A stretch of DNA of 64,000 nucleotides, taken from positions 29,994-93,993 of the forward strand of contig JADNRY010000243.1 of assembly GCA_015501585.1 (NCBI GenBank), read 5' to 3'. Within the stretch, counting starts at the first letter, position 1. Each line of letters starts with the position of its first letter. The position numbers and the translations under genes were made by a program. The notes under the pieces are model-generated. The model was not told where the DNA came from, searched no databases, and saw only the letters and a list, made by a program, of their open reading frames with translations. The DNA comes from Rhodocollybia butyracea. Lineage: Eukaryota > Basidiomycota > Agaricomycetes > Agaricales > Omphalotaceae. This document shows positions 45,072 to 57,100 of this stretch, piece after piece.

Positions 45072-45880
45072 CTAGTTTCTACCCACCCCAATGCATACAC
45101 AAATCCGCATACTTGGATGTCTCAAAGTGGGATGATTACTGGCAGCGGCATTACCCAGGAAAGGCATCAGAAGGGGAATGCAATCCTTGTACTGCGCTAG
45201 CAGAAAGACGGATGCCGGAGGATCAGATCTATGATTGCCTTATGGACCGGAAGGAAGATCTTAACATGTTACAATGACTAGTCAAGCTGCGATGCGGCAC
45301 AGCTGCTGGATGATTGAGCTAGACAAATTTGATATTTGATTATTGGCCAACTATTGACTAGGAAAGTCCTACTGCAATAAACCTGACAATCTCATGGTGG
45401 ATAGGATCTTGCCAAGCTGAAGCTCTGATGGTCCAGGAGCTCTGAGAATTGTGCTAGTGCACATAACTCTGGGATTCTTGGTATCTACTCAAAGCTAGTG
45501 AAGTGAACTATCGCTGGGAAATATTGTTATCTTAGGGGATTGAGCTAGTCTTGCTCAAGACCTGCCAGACAACTTTGAGGATAGACATACGGACATGTAC
45601 CTGTGTGGAGCCATGAAACATCTGATGGAAGGAACAGTTATTTGCGGTACAAGATTCCGTGAGGACCAGAATATGTTAACCCATTTTAATTTCTTTTACT
45701 TTGATACCCAAATCGGGACTGTACCTATTTTGGGATGGTTTTCTAGATGAATGTACAATATGTCTGGGCTAGAGTTTCCTTTCTTAGCTAAATTCCTCTC
45801 TTTCTCGATTTTCTGTCTCACTCCGTTTCTCTCCAACTCTGTTTCATCTCTTTTTGTATTAAACTAGTAAAGACCTAGTA

Positions 45881-46541
45881 TAAGGATGATCACAAGTCCA
45901 GGTCCCCCGCCGGTTCCTGCGGGTCAGACCCGTGGGAATACCTGCCGGTATCTGACCCGCGGATCCTGGTACCGGTTTCTCACGGGTCTTAACTGGTCGC
46001 AGGTCAGTAATTTGCATTTTTCTAGTGACCTGCAATGACCTGCCAGTATTTGGTGGTTAAATTTTTTACCAGGCAACCTGGTGGTTTATGGTCACTTAAA
46101 CACCATGAAATATCTATTATCTTGCAAAATACATATTGGGTATAGTACTTACAATCATCATGATTTGAACTTGATGTCACTCATAGGCACCAGAACAACA
46201 AGCCACTTTGATCCTGTATTTAATGCAGGATGATGTCATGCCAATCCTAACAGTTTTCAGTTTGGATGGTGAGGATATTATTACTTTTCCCTGATGCTTA
46301 GCCTGGTGAACAAGGGTGTACATCTTGATTGACCTAGTGTATGTGCATGAAGACCTCTGAGTATTGTAGTTTGTACTTTGTAGTGTAGTCCTTATGGACT
46401 TGTTTTCTAAAATTTATTTATAAGGAAATTAATAACCTTTTATGAATATTCAGACAGGTACCTGTATTGACCTGTGCCACAGGTACCTGCAGGTCAACCA
46501 GAGCAAATACCTGTGGTTCCTGGTTGTTATTTTCATGGGTC
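45881..46541 (+). mobile_element. hAT-type fragment inside F1 copy B
   Basis: It starts TAAGGATGATCACAAGTCC, has GGTACC/CCTGCAGG palindromes like the 12383 element, and ends near TTATTTTCATGGGTC without a matching right end. Copy C has only about 17 bases (TATAAGCGTGATGTATT region) at this place, so the insertion removed a little of F1 or lost its right terminus. Confidence 0.5.
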
Positions 46542-47651
46542 TTTTATCTCATAAATCAAGTTATCTTGCCACCTCTCATAACCACTCATTGTGACAAAGT
46601 CAAAGGTCTCTTCACCACTGGAGTCTGCTAGTCCTCTTAATTCCCCCTGGTTTAAAAGTACTGAGTCAATCAAAGACCATAACTGGGTGTTTGTTTAGGG
46701 CATGTACGGAGTCTAGCTTTCTCTTTGAAGTTAATATTATATTCTATCTTATACAGTTTGGATTGGTGTAATAAGAGCTTCGTAACAGCTTTTGTGCCTG
46801 CTTAAGATTGAGTTAGATCTTTTGCGTGAATCTAGTTGCTTCCTTAGAGGGGACAGCTTCTAGTAAGGAATTATTTGGCTCCAGAGTGAGGGTTCCTTAG
46901 CTAGCTCTTAATGAGTATTAGCAAGCCACTAAGATTGTGGTACAAGTTCCTAGTGATTAAGTTCACTCACAGTTTTGTAGCTTGACCCAGAGTTTGGTCA
47001 GGGATGTTACGGCATTACACTAGCTGGAGCCAGAGTTTGCCCAGGAGTGTTTTACAACCTTGTTTCTATTGCCTAGGTGGAGCCAGGTTTGTCCAGGAGT
47101 GTCCTAGTTGCGTTGTATTGGTTTTGGTTGGTTTTGGTTATCATTGGACTCACACACACACACACACACACACAGTTATTTGGTATTGGTTTTAGTTGGA
47201 CATACATGCTTACTTAGACAATTGTCTATGCTAGTTCAGTTCATTGAACTTACTAGACCTTGTTGCACTACGCTAGTTCAGTTGTTTCACTACACTGGCA
47301 GGTGTAGCATCTTACACTCAATATCTTAACTTCCTTTGAGGAATCTTTGACAACCCAGCCTCGCTCCCTTTAAACAAATTGATAGTCTGGTTAGGTGCGA
47401 TCTTGTATTTGTTAGGTTGTTTTATAGCACCTTTCACATACCAGTACGAACCAAGCTAATTAGCGGTTTGCAGTTTTTATCAGTTATATGAACTGCACTT
47501 TCAAACCCTACCTGTGGCCCACCAATTGATGACCTCAAAAGGCAATGTGACACATATTTTTGGGGTGTGAATCACATTCATCAAAATCAATGTGTCCTGT
47601 CGAAAGGGAGCATGTGTCGCTGGCTGAGCATCGGGTGACCCACTGAAGGGG

Positions 47652-48596
47652 TAAAGATGGACACCAGTCTGGTTCCAAGTATACTTGGAACTGGCACACA
47701 AATACTTATGGCCTAAAAGGCTTGACTTGTGACTTGTACGGGAACCATGGGAAACAAGTACTTGTGCTGTTACTTACTTATATATATATCAGTTATACAG
47801 TATAGTAATTAGAAAGACCTGTACTACACCTATTTACAACAGTTTCATACTACATTTTTGTTAAGGTGGGTATCTAAACAACGAGACACAATATAATGAG
47901 AATCTCAAATAATCGCACCACGTAGTGGTCAAAGACTGTATATAATACCTAAACAACAAGACACAATATAATGAGAACTAAGTTATAGTCAGTATGTAGT
48001 ACGAGTTGATAGGTAATATTGAACAACGTACCCTCAGATAATCACACCCCGTAGTGGTCAAAGACTGAGGGATAATAACGATGGGAGCAAACAGATGTAA
48101 GCTAACGGCACGTGATAGATATACTAAGAAAGGAACGTGATAAGATATGGCATCCAACAATTTTGAAGTAAATACATACTGACACTAAGGTTTTGGATTG
48201 TAGACAACTCACGGCACTTAGGCGCTAATTTTAGCGCCTAAGCGTCGTGAGCTGTCTACAATCTAAAGCCTGTGTGCCAGTACTTTATGACCTACATAGT
48301 AGGTATAATATGAAGAAGCATTGTAAGTTCTAAGTATTGCACAACTTTTACTAGCAAAATATGTATTCCTTTCACCTAAGTATGTATAAGTACATACAAA
48401 TACTAACTGTTGCACAAGTCACAAGTACTTGCAAGTACTTGTGAATTTTCAAAACCTTGACTTGTGACTTGTTGGTGACTTGTTGGTGACTTGTGGGAAA
48501 CAAGTATTTTGACTTGCAAGTCAGATACTTGCAAGTATTCCCACAGTTCTTACTTGTGAGTACCTGTGTAAGAACCAGACTTGTGTCCATCTTTTA
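47652..48596. mobile_element. 945-base hAT-type non-autonomous element
   Basis: TAAAGATGGACACCAGTCTG at the left matches CAGACTTGTGTCCATCTTTTA at the right with few differences. The outer 250 bases are rich in ACTTGTGACTTG and CAAGTACTTG words in both directions. A direct duplication of AACAA(C/G)(G/A)AGACACAATATAATGAG occurs at about 47880 and 47952. The hairpin MITE copy 3 lies at 48196-48263. The 8-base flanks (TGAAGGGG and GTAAGTGT) do not match. Confidence 0.65.
48196..48263. mobile_element. Hairpin MITE, copy 3
   Basis: GATTGTAGACAACTCACGGC pairs with its near reverse complement around the centre AGGCGCTAATTTTAGCGCCT. Confidence 0.75.
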
Positions 48597-48599
48597 GTA

Positions 48600-49085
48600 A
48601 GTGTTTGGACTCTCAAGACAAGGGCCACTTAGCCAACTTGTGAAGTGTTTGGACTTGCCATACTCCAGTGGGGGCATTTTGTTAGGCTCATTGCCATACC
48701 ACTAAGAGTGTGGTCCATATCCTAGGAACAAGAAGTTCCTCTCAGTTTGACAAATAGATCAAAGTGATCAATAAGCCTTACAGTGTTTGTGCTTTGGCCC
48801 AGAGTTGGTCTCACACTTACACAACCTCAAAGTCTTAATATGTGATTTTCACACCTAGGCATGTAACTATATTTTTTGACACATTGTGTAGTATATACAA
48901 TGCAACAAGCGAGCCCAAGCATGATAGTTGTAGCAGAAGCTTAGTCTTAACAATAATACTTAGCTAGCCATTACAGTACACCTACAATTGTAGCTGGAAG
49001 CCAAGCTAGTGGGGATACTTGAGGTGCCCAGAGATGTTAGCACTAGGCTAGTCAACCTAGTTCTACTCAGGAGCTTATAACTAAC
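48600..49085 (-). repeat. F1 fragment (copy E)
   Basis: Minus-strand words GAACTTCTTGTTCCTAGG, CCAACTCTGGGCC and, at the other end, GGGCACCTCAAGTATCC and GGGCTCGCTTG follow the F1 order, but the middle of the family is missing. It is more diverged than copies B and C. Confidence 0.5.
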
Positions 49086-49601
49086 AGATGTCTTGAAGTG
49101 GGATAAGAGCTAGCAGATGCACCACCCAGGGATATATTCAAAAGAGGCGAACCTCATACTTTGGAAATGGCTAGCTTGCCAGAATATTAGAGATCTTACA
49201 ATCTGTGAGAGAATCAAGATATTCCAAAGCAATGGTCTGGAATGAAGCAGAGATACTGTCTGACAGAGTCAACTAGCAAATTGGACTAAGGCTCGGTACT
49301 GTGTCACTGAAGATAACCCAAATATTATAAATCATGTGCCAAGACTAGCACAGACTGTAAGGTGGTACTCTGTAGAGATGGGCATGAATGAGGAATGACC
49401 ATGAATATGCTTGAATATATTTGCATTCCTCGTTCAAATATGAATGCCTATGCTACCACAAATGTGCATTCAGGTATATAGGTCATTCAAATGCAAATAT
49501 GAGTCCCCAGCGGACCCATATTTGTCACTTATATTCATGAATATTTGTGAATATTCCCTGACAGACTTATGATCTTGCAGCGGTGCAGCGGCCTGTGATA
49601 C

Positions 49602-51341
49602 TAGAGATGTCCACAAGTCCAGGCCTTGACAGGTACTTGCAGGTAATATATGTGGGAAAACCCACAAGTATGTGACTCATGGATCCCAGGATCCGTTTCC
49701 CACAGGTCACAAGTCAGACTTTGGGAAATTTTGGTTGACTTGCAAGTACTTGCGTGACTTGTGCAAGCAATATGAACTCATATATTTGTTAATTGGTGAT
49801 CAAAACTTACAGTAATTAATAGTATCATATTTATTATAGACAGCCACACATGTTTGAGGTTGTAGACAGCTCACAGCGATTGGGCGCTAAAATTAGCGCT
49901 CAATTGCCGTGAGCTGTCTACAATCCACTTGCGAGTGTGGGCCATCGCGCCAAGCGCGTGGCAGGTACGAGTCCTGTTGTTTTACATGTACGGAAACTTC
50001 TCATGCACTTTGAAGATCAGGGGAACTTGGAAGTTCAGGAGATAAGAGCTGATAAGAGCCATTCCACAGTGTGCAGTACAGAGCATCAAGGCTACGGCAT
50101 ATATAATCTTTGTATGCCCAACATTTGTAAAATCAAAGAGATCCGGACTAACATCATTTTGCACTCCTCAAACCTAACTTTCAATGCATCAGGGACTACT
50201 GCCGTCCTCACACAACTAAAAACTTACACAGAACGCACTACATATGCAATGGACTATACAACATCATTGACATCCCCTCAAATTCAACAATCAACTCTTT
50301 CTTCCTTTCCACCTCTACATTGATATCTAGATCAGTGTTTGTACAAGCCTGAAATACATACAGAACTACCAACCCAGGGTATCCATACCAGTGCGCATCA
50401 ATCTGACGGTGTGGCCTACTCGTGTTGGCTTTGCCCGATGACAGTAGTGTCAGAAATCACTTTGCCCAGCTCTCTCTGACAAGCACCTAGGACCAGGTGT
50501 CCATGTGAGTAAGAGATCTGATTGTGTTTTTGTTGAGGTAGATTGGATAGCAGAATTATCTAAATTAGCTCTATCTAGCGCTGATGTCCTGTTTCGGGTG
50601 TATGTGGGGGAATGCAGCTGGAGATAATTGAGTTCGGGTTGGATACAGGGTCTGATTATGTAGTTGTACTAGATCAGAGGGAGGGAAGGGAAGAGGAAGA
50701 GATTAGATATAAATGAACAGTAGGGAAGTCTTGACGTGCAAGAGAAGAAAGAATTATAAGCAAAAGCAGCAGTGTGCAAAGTAGAACACAAAGAACATTT
50801 CAACTCACAGATATTATAGCCGAAGAACAAAGAAACCACAAATTCCTGCATCCACTACATTCAGGACTCATAAAAGTTGCGCTTCCAGTAGCACACAAGG
50901 CAAAATGAGAAACGAAGTCAAATTGAATGGAATGTTGACAAGGTTGGAATGGAAACCCCGAGGTCACATGACAAACACTTTGACATCCCAAATATATCAA
51001 AACTCATCTCCTTATTAGGTCAACCCAATTTGGACAAGAGGAAGCCTATTTTAGACAAATTCTCACGCAAAACCGGCCATAAGGACGAGCCTTCATTTCA
51101 TTCAGGACTCATAAAAGCCTAACTGTCAGTACATTTTTACTTCATAACATAGTATGAAATTAGTGTAACAAGTAAAGTACAGATTTTTGATAGCATTATA
51201 CACTGTACAATTAATGTATGCAAGTAAATAGTTGTGAGTCAGTGACCTGTTTCCCACGGGTCACAAGCCAAGCCTTTTAGGCCGCAACTACTTGTGCTCC
51301 AGATCCCAAGTATAGTTGACCCGGACTTGTGGACATCTCTA
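49602..51341. mobile_element. 1740-base hAT-type non-autonomous element, TSD TGTGATAC
   Basis: TAGAGATGTCCACAAGTCC at the left matches GGACTTGTGGACATCTCTA at the right without a difference, and TGTGATAC flanks both ends (49594-49601 and 51342-51349). Subterminal regions are rich in CAAGTACTTG and GGTCACAAGTC words. The interior carries the hairpin MITE copy 4 and a frame at 49937-50323 of unknown meaning (RAKRVAGTSPVVLHVRKLLM). No transposase is seen. Confidence 0.93.
49857..49923. mobile_element. Hairpin MITE, copy 4
   Basis: GTTGTAGACAGCTCACAGCG pairs with its near reverse complement ending GAGCTGTCTACAAT; the centre is GGGCGCTAAAATTAGCGCTC. Just beyond it, GCAGGTACGAGTCCTGT (49961-49977) has the shape of a tRNA T arm. 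Confidence 0.75.
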
Positions 51342-51403
51342 TGTGATACAGCCCCGCAATATACTCAAACATGTATTATACAAAGTATTACTACTTAATT
51401 ATA

Positions 51404-51619
51404 CTGTACTTCTATGTATCAAGGCGACGGTCACATGTGTGTCACAGTCCAAACTTAGGCAACAGCCAAGAAAAAAATCAGCACTTTTGTCCATTGTTTG
51501 CCAATGTCACAGTCGGAAGTTAGGCAACAGGCCCATATTGGACTGTGACATCACGGTAATTAGGTGACACAATGGGGCCATCGTGACCGTGACCATTGCC
51601 TTGATACATGGAAGTACAG
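51404..51619. mobile_element. 216-base MITE with TA target duplication
   Basis: CTGTACTTCTATGTATCAAG pairs with CTTGATACATGGAAGTACAG; TA precedes and follows. A second inner pair, GTCACAGTCC...GGACTGTGAC, makes it strongly foldback. Confidence 0.7.
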
Positions 51620-51798
51620 TAGTAACAACTCAATAATATGACTGTCTGTACACTACATGATTGTGTGCAGCCTTTACAAGGACATACAACAACTGTTGAT
51701 ACATCTTTTAAAGATAATAAGTACCTAACTACAATAATACTAATACTTACAGTACTATACATTAGAATACATTATAATGGGTACTCTTGTAAGTTGTG

Positions 51799-51908
51799 AC
51801 TTACCTGGGAGAAAGTCCCGGTATGCCATGTGACCCATCATATGACCTTGCGGGACTTATATAAAGTCCCGCTACTTTGCTTTCATCCTCATTCCTTCCC
51901 AGGTAAGT
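51799..51908. repeat. 110-base inverted-repeat sequence
   Basis: ACTTACCTGGGA and TCCCAGGTAAGT end it, and GCGGGACTTATATAAAGTCC near the right part is itself palindromic around a TATATAA word. Possibly a small MITE. Shortly after, the 16-base palindrome CTGGTAACATTACCAG occurs twice (about 51955 and 51996). Confidence 0.45.
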
Positions 51909-52329
51909 TGTATTAATACTGTACATAGAGTGTATATCACATAGTTTTCTGGCTCTGGTAACATTACCAGTAACACCTCAAACGGGACTGGTAACATTAC
52001 CAGTAGAATACCTCGATTAACATTGCTCATTTCTATCATTATTAATAAGTTGCCGTGCTGTCAATGGTAGTCAGGCCACCTAGTTACAGCTTTTCCCTCG
52101 CTCTACTCCCCACTGGCTCACCATATCAACTTCCTTAGGCATTATCTCAGTTACTCAAGACCTTTTAGACTGGATTTTGAAGTGTTTTGAAGTGCTTTGG
52201 CTGATGTTGACTTATGGATATGGCTTAGAAAGAGTGCACAGAACTTGGTGAGTTTTAGGCTGTTTCTGTTCATCCTGAACTTACTGTTCTATGTTTAGTT
52301 ACTTGAAAGCCTGAAGCTGGCTACAGTTG

Positions 52330-53640
52330 GCCCAGGCGCCCATCGGTAGCAGCCACCGGAAGATTGTACGCTCCCGTCCTCCTTCTTGCTGCCCTTCTGA
52401 ATTTTATCAGCATTTCCACGTCCTATCGATGCTCAACAACATCTGTCACAAAATCAGTTGGACTGCTTCTCACTCAAACTAAATCAATGATTCTGCTTTG
52501 CCACCGTTGCGCTGTAGCAGCATCAGAGACACCTAAACACCAGATTCCTGCCATGCGGGACACTCATGGTTTGTATCATCATGAACACCCAGGTATCACC
52601 CAGAATGATCATATTCATTATCTTTCTGATGAAGAGCTCAAATGCTACTCTTCCATGCACTGGTTGTTGTCATCACGTCTCTTCCGCTATGCTCCTATGC
52701 TCCAGCCTTGGAAACTCCAGTTCCACGCTCTGTCTGTGAGAGAGGTTGGTGACTTCTAAATTCTGGAATGCTCGGACACTGCCGCTATAGCCAACAACTG
52801 AACTTTCTGTTGATGAGAGGAAGATCATGCATCTCACTGCAGAACAGCTCGCTTTCCTCGTGGAACAGGAGTGTCATCTTTTTGTTAAGGCAATTGACTG
52901 AGTCTTATACAAAAATGGTAACCTTGTTTGCTACTGCTCATGCCTTCTGTATCATAGTTTCTGCTCTAGGCATACCCTCACTTCTTTTGTGGGGTTGCTT
53001 TTGGTGTGTCGCATGTGCCCTTGACTTCCTCGTTGGATTTGCAGCTGACAACAAGTGTCAGGCCAAGTTTGTGAGAGATATGGAGACAGCTTCATACCAT
53101 CAAGGGATGCAGGAGATTTCTTCTACTTTACTTATTTTTTCCGTTTTGTATTATACTGTCACAAAAATCCACCAGTATTATGATAGCAGTAAGTGTATTT
53201 CACAAGTATACAATTCAAAATCTCCTTTCTTATGTCCTGAATTATGGTTAACTGGTTGTCGAGGCTATGGCTCTCATCGTTGTCGAGTATTTCACAATCA
53301 TGTGTTGTGTTCTTGTTGTACCTCTTCTTTTTACTTGACTTTTGGTTTCTCTTTGCTTCACTCATCTATTTAATTATCATTTCTTAATTCTCAACTTGCA
53401 TGTATTTTGCATCACAGTTGACTGTCAAGTCTCAAACAAAGAGGCTTGATAACCAGTCATATTTAATTAATACTTCCGATCTAACAGATTCGGGGGCTGC
53501 TCGGTAGACAATGCTTACAAGAACTTAAACGTTACGGTGTTTTGGGGGTATCTTTGTATAGAGTTGGTGTGCACTATACGGGTATTGGTGACAATAAGCG
53601 TTGGGAATACGTACCTTCAATATATGCGATATTAAAGTGA
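52330..53640 (+). pseudogene. Unidentified forward gene or gene remnant
   Basis: Coding-like blocks lie in different frames: HPGITQNDHIHYLSDEELKC and SMHWLLSSRLFRYAPMLQPW (52580-52720), TTELSVDERKIMHLTAEQLA followed by FLVEQECHLFVKAID (52795-52903), and later LLGRQCLQELKRYGVLGVSL and RVGVHYTGIGDNKRWEYVPS ending at TGA about 53638-53640. Introns or frame changes must lie between them. No family recognised. The position inside the 14-kb hAT-type block makes it a candidate cargo gene. Confidence 0.35.
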
Positions 53641-54178
53641 GTCTTGCTGTATTCACTCAGTAGATAGTTCCTCAGGTGTGGTTCACACAAAGAATCGAGA
53701 TAACAAGTGTAATTCTTGTAGGTACTGGGTTACAAAATATAGAGACTAAAGAAAAAGGGTGTATGGGTAATTCCCCCCTTTTATAGTCTTTTACATGGGA
53801 AATCATTAAGTAATTAAATATATAGTACATGTGTTAGCCTCAAGGCAAACCATGGTTTGCATGAGTAAGCCATTCTAAATAAGTACAGCCTCAATGACTC
53901 AATGTAACTCATTTGAATATACCCACATGTTCCAGCAAGTCATAGTCACATGATCAGCAGGTCTAGTCATTCCGAGTCATTTTGAGTGCCAAGTAATAGT
54001 AGTTATGATTTTAATATGACCAGGAGATGTGCTAGGTTGTTCGTTACCTTACATTGACTCTCATTTGTTTGAACCCCCTGTTTCACTGAACTTGACTGTA
54101 AGTCACTGTATAACACTCATGCTCACTTTTAAACCTATATCTTCTTTGCAGATCTGTTTGAACTCTACATGTCATTAG

Positions 54179-57100
54179 ATGGCCTCATCCTCTAAACGGT
54201 GCTTTGACCACATTCAACACCCACATCCTCACTCTCCAGCAACAAAACACACTTGGACCAACTCTAATAATCAGGACCAGGAGGAGTTTGAATTCCCTAC
54301 TTGGAAGGAAATGTTTTTAGAACCAATGCCTCTCCCTTCTCTCATGTTTGAAGACTTTGAGGTGAAGGAGCAAGCTCTAATGAGCTCTGAGCTCTTCACC
54401 TTCCCTGAAGATGTAGATGCAGCTGATGACAAGAGTATCAAGCCAGTCATTGCAACGCTGGAGGAACTGGGGGCGTGTACACATGAAACCAGCCAGGAAC
54501 TCAAACAAGCAATGCATGAAGGCAAGGGATCGGCTACTGCATATCGGCCACATTTTGGAAATTATGCTACATTCTTGGGACAAGAACATCCTACTCTTCT
54601 GGCCATCCTGGTGGCGGCTGCGGAAGTCGCTCTGTTTTTGGGGGTGGAACGGAAAAGGCCCAAGGTGAGTTTTGCATCTTCAGTTTTGCTGCACTTTTCA
54701 ATTTAATTTACAGCGCACACACAACAGACTGGATATACCAGGAACACGTGTTGGATTTGAACACTTAAAACAATGCATCAGCGCCCTTGAATATTATTGG
54801 TTCAACCACAAACATGAATTTTGTTATAAGGCTGATCCAGCCTCGCAGATTCCACTGCGTGATGATATGCAAATCAAGACTTTTCGAGAAAGCAGCTAAG
54901 GCAAATTGACCAAATGCTATTGCAAGTTCTCACTCAAGGAAAGCTGTTGGAACTTCTGCCAGTGAGTCTGTATTTAATATCCCAGTCTATACAAAAGCTA
55001 CCACACCATCTCAAATGTTATTAGCTGCTTGTAACCAGTCCATGCTCATTACATCAACATGTACGGCGGTTTGGGGGGATAACATTTGAACTGCTCTATG
55101 GTCGGACATGTTTCCGCGTGCTCTACCTGTTCCCGAGCTTGGAGCAGATGCAACAGTTGAGGTAATCACTTCAGTCAGTGAACTAACCATTTATACTTAT
55201 ATTTTAACCTAGGCTCTGGTTTTTCTTGTTGACAAAAGCAAGACAAACACCAATGGCCGACTAGACAAGCATGGGGCACTGCGCCACAGAGATGTTCTCT
55301 TGTGCTGTCTGGGTTCTCTTGCTCAGCACTTCTGGGTTCAATTTCATGTTCTGCACAAATTACACCCCGACTTTGCTCCTGACCACTCTGACCTGGAATA
55401 TGGTGAATTTGGATACTGTTCTTGGTACATGAACTATCTGTTCCCAGGTTCAGAGGGTGATGATGTGCAAATGAGCTACAAGAGTATGTGCCAACTTGTA
55501 AATATCTTTCACCCATACTGATAATATTGCTGCTATAGATCATCATGCTCAAGTTACAAAAATGCACAAAGACAAGGACATCTCCATTTCCAAGGCAACA
55601 CATGGTGGTAGATCATATGCGGCATACACATCACGTCAACATGGTGCTAGCAAAGAGTCTGTTAAAGCAATTGGGTGGTCCGCAGGAGATTCATTTAGTG
55701 CCTGCTATGACCAAGCGTTGCCTCTTGATGCTCTTATGGGAGCAGCAATGTTCAACACAAGGAATTTTGCCAGCTATTTCATTGCTTGAGCATCATTAGG
55801 TGATTTCTTTGATGGTAAGATGGTATGAAGATAGCTAAAAAAAAGTTTAGAGCCACTGCCGGTAATTGGCTTGGTTCATACTGGTATGTGAAAGGCGCTA
55901 GAAAACAACCTAACAAATACAAGACCGCGCCTAACCAGACTATCAATTTGTTTAAAGGGAGCGAGGCTGGGTTGTCAAAGATTCCCCAAAGAAAGTTAAG
56001 ATATCAAATGTAAGATGATACACCAGCCAGTGTAGTGAAACAACTGAACTAGCGTAGACTATCGTCTAAGTTGTGCACGTATGTCGGACCAAAAACCCAA
56101 ATAACCAAATAACCATGTGTGTGTGTGTGTCCAATGATAACCAAAACCAAAACCAATACAATGCGACTAGGACACTCCTGGGCAAACTCTGGCTCCAGCT
56201 AGCGTAACACCGTAACATCCCTGACCAAACTCTGGGTCAAGCTACAAAACTGTGAGTGAACTTAATCACTAGGAACTTGTACCACAATCTTAGTGGCTTG
56301 CTAATACTTGTTAAGAGCTAGCTAAGGAACCCTCACTCTGGAGCCAAATAATTCCTTACTAGAAGCCGTCCCCTCTAAGGAAGCAACTAGATTTATAAAA
56401 AGGAGAGTGAACTTAATCACTAGGAACTTGTACCACACTCTTAGTGGCTTGCTAATACTCATTAAGAGCTAGCTAAGGAACCCTCACTCTGGAGCCAAAT
56501 AATTCCTTACTAGAAGCCGTCCCCTCTAAGGAAGCAACTAGATTTACGCAAAAGATCTACTAACTCAATCTCAAGTGGGCGCAAAAGCTGTTACAAAGCT
56601 TCTATTACACCAATCCAAACTTTATAAGATAGAATATAATATTAACTTCGAAGAGAAAGCTAGACTCCGTACGCGCCCTAAACAAATGCCCAGTTATGGT
56701 GTTTGATTGACTCGGTACTTTTAAACCAGGGGGAATTAAGAGGACTAGCAGACTCCGGCGGTGAAGAGACCTTCAACTTCATCACAATGGGTGGTTATGA
56801 GAGGTGGAAAGATAACTTGATTTATGAGATAAATACATCACGCTTATATACTGGGTCTTTACTAGTTTAATACAAAAAGAGATGAAACAGAGTCGGAGAG
56901 AAACGGAGTAAGATGGAAATTCGAGAAAGAGAGGAATTTAGCTAAGAAAGGAAACTCTAGCCTGGACATATTCTACATTTATCTAGAAAACCGTCCCAAT
57001 TTGGGTATCAAAGTAAAAGAAATTAAGATGTGTTAACATATTCTGGTCCTCACGGAATCTTGTACCGCAAATAACCATTCCTTCCATTGGATGTTTCATG

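Larger units (their letters stand above)
43036..47462 (-). repeat. Dispersed repeat F1, copy B, split by a later LTR-like insertion
   Basis: On the minus strand it begins TAATTAGCTTGGTTCGTACT at 47462 and ends ATATTA at 43036, matching copy C from end to end apart from inserts. GTGG (43032-43035) and GCGG (47463-47466) flank it, a 4-bp duplication with one difference. Inserts are the 1800-base LTR-like sequence (43272-45071) and a hAT-type fragment (45881-46541). A (CA)n run at 47152-47173 lies where copy C has (GT)n on the other strand, so the microsatellite is part of the family. Confidence 0.75.

Noticed and set aside
47152..47173. (CA)n tract as Z-DNA regulatory site
   Set aside because: It is a shared part of the F1 repeat family, present at the same place in copy C, so it needs no local function.
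53159..53640. Mitochondrial DNA insert or homing endonuclease
   Set aside because: Composition is AT-rich and the sequence ELKRYGVLGVSLYRVGVHY looked organelle-like, but no known mitochondrial gene or LAGLIDADG/GIY-YIG motif could be found.
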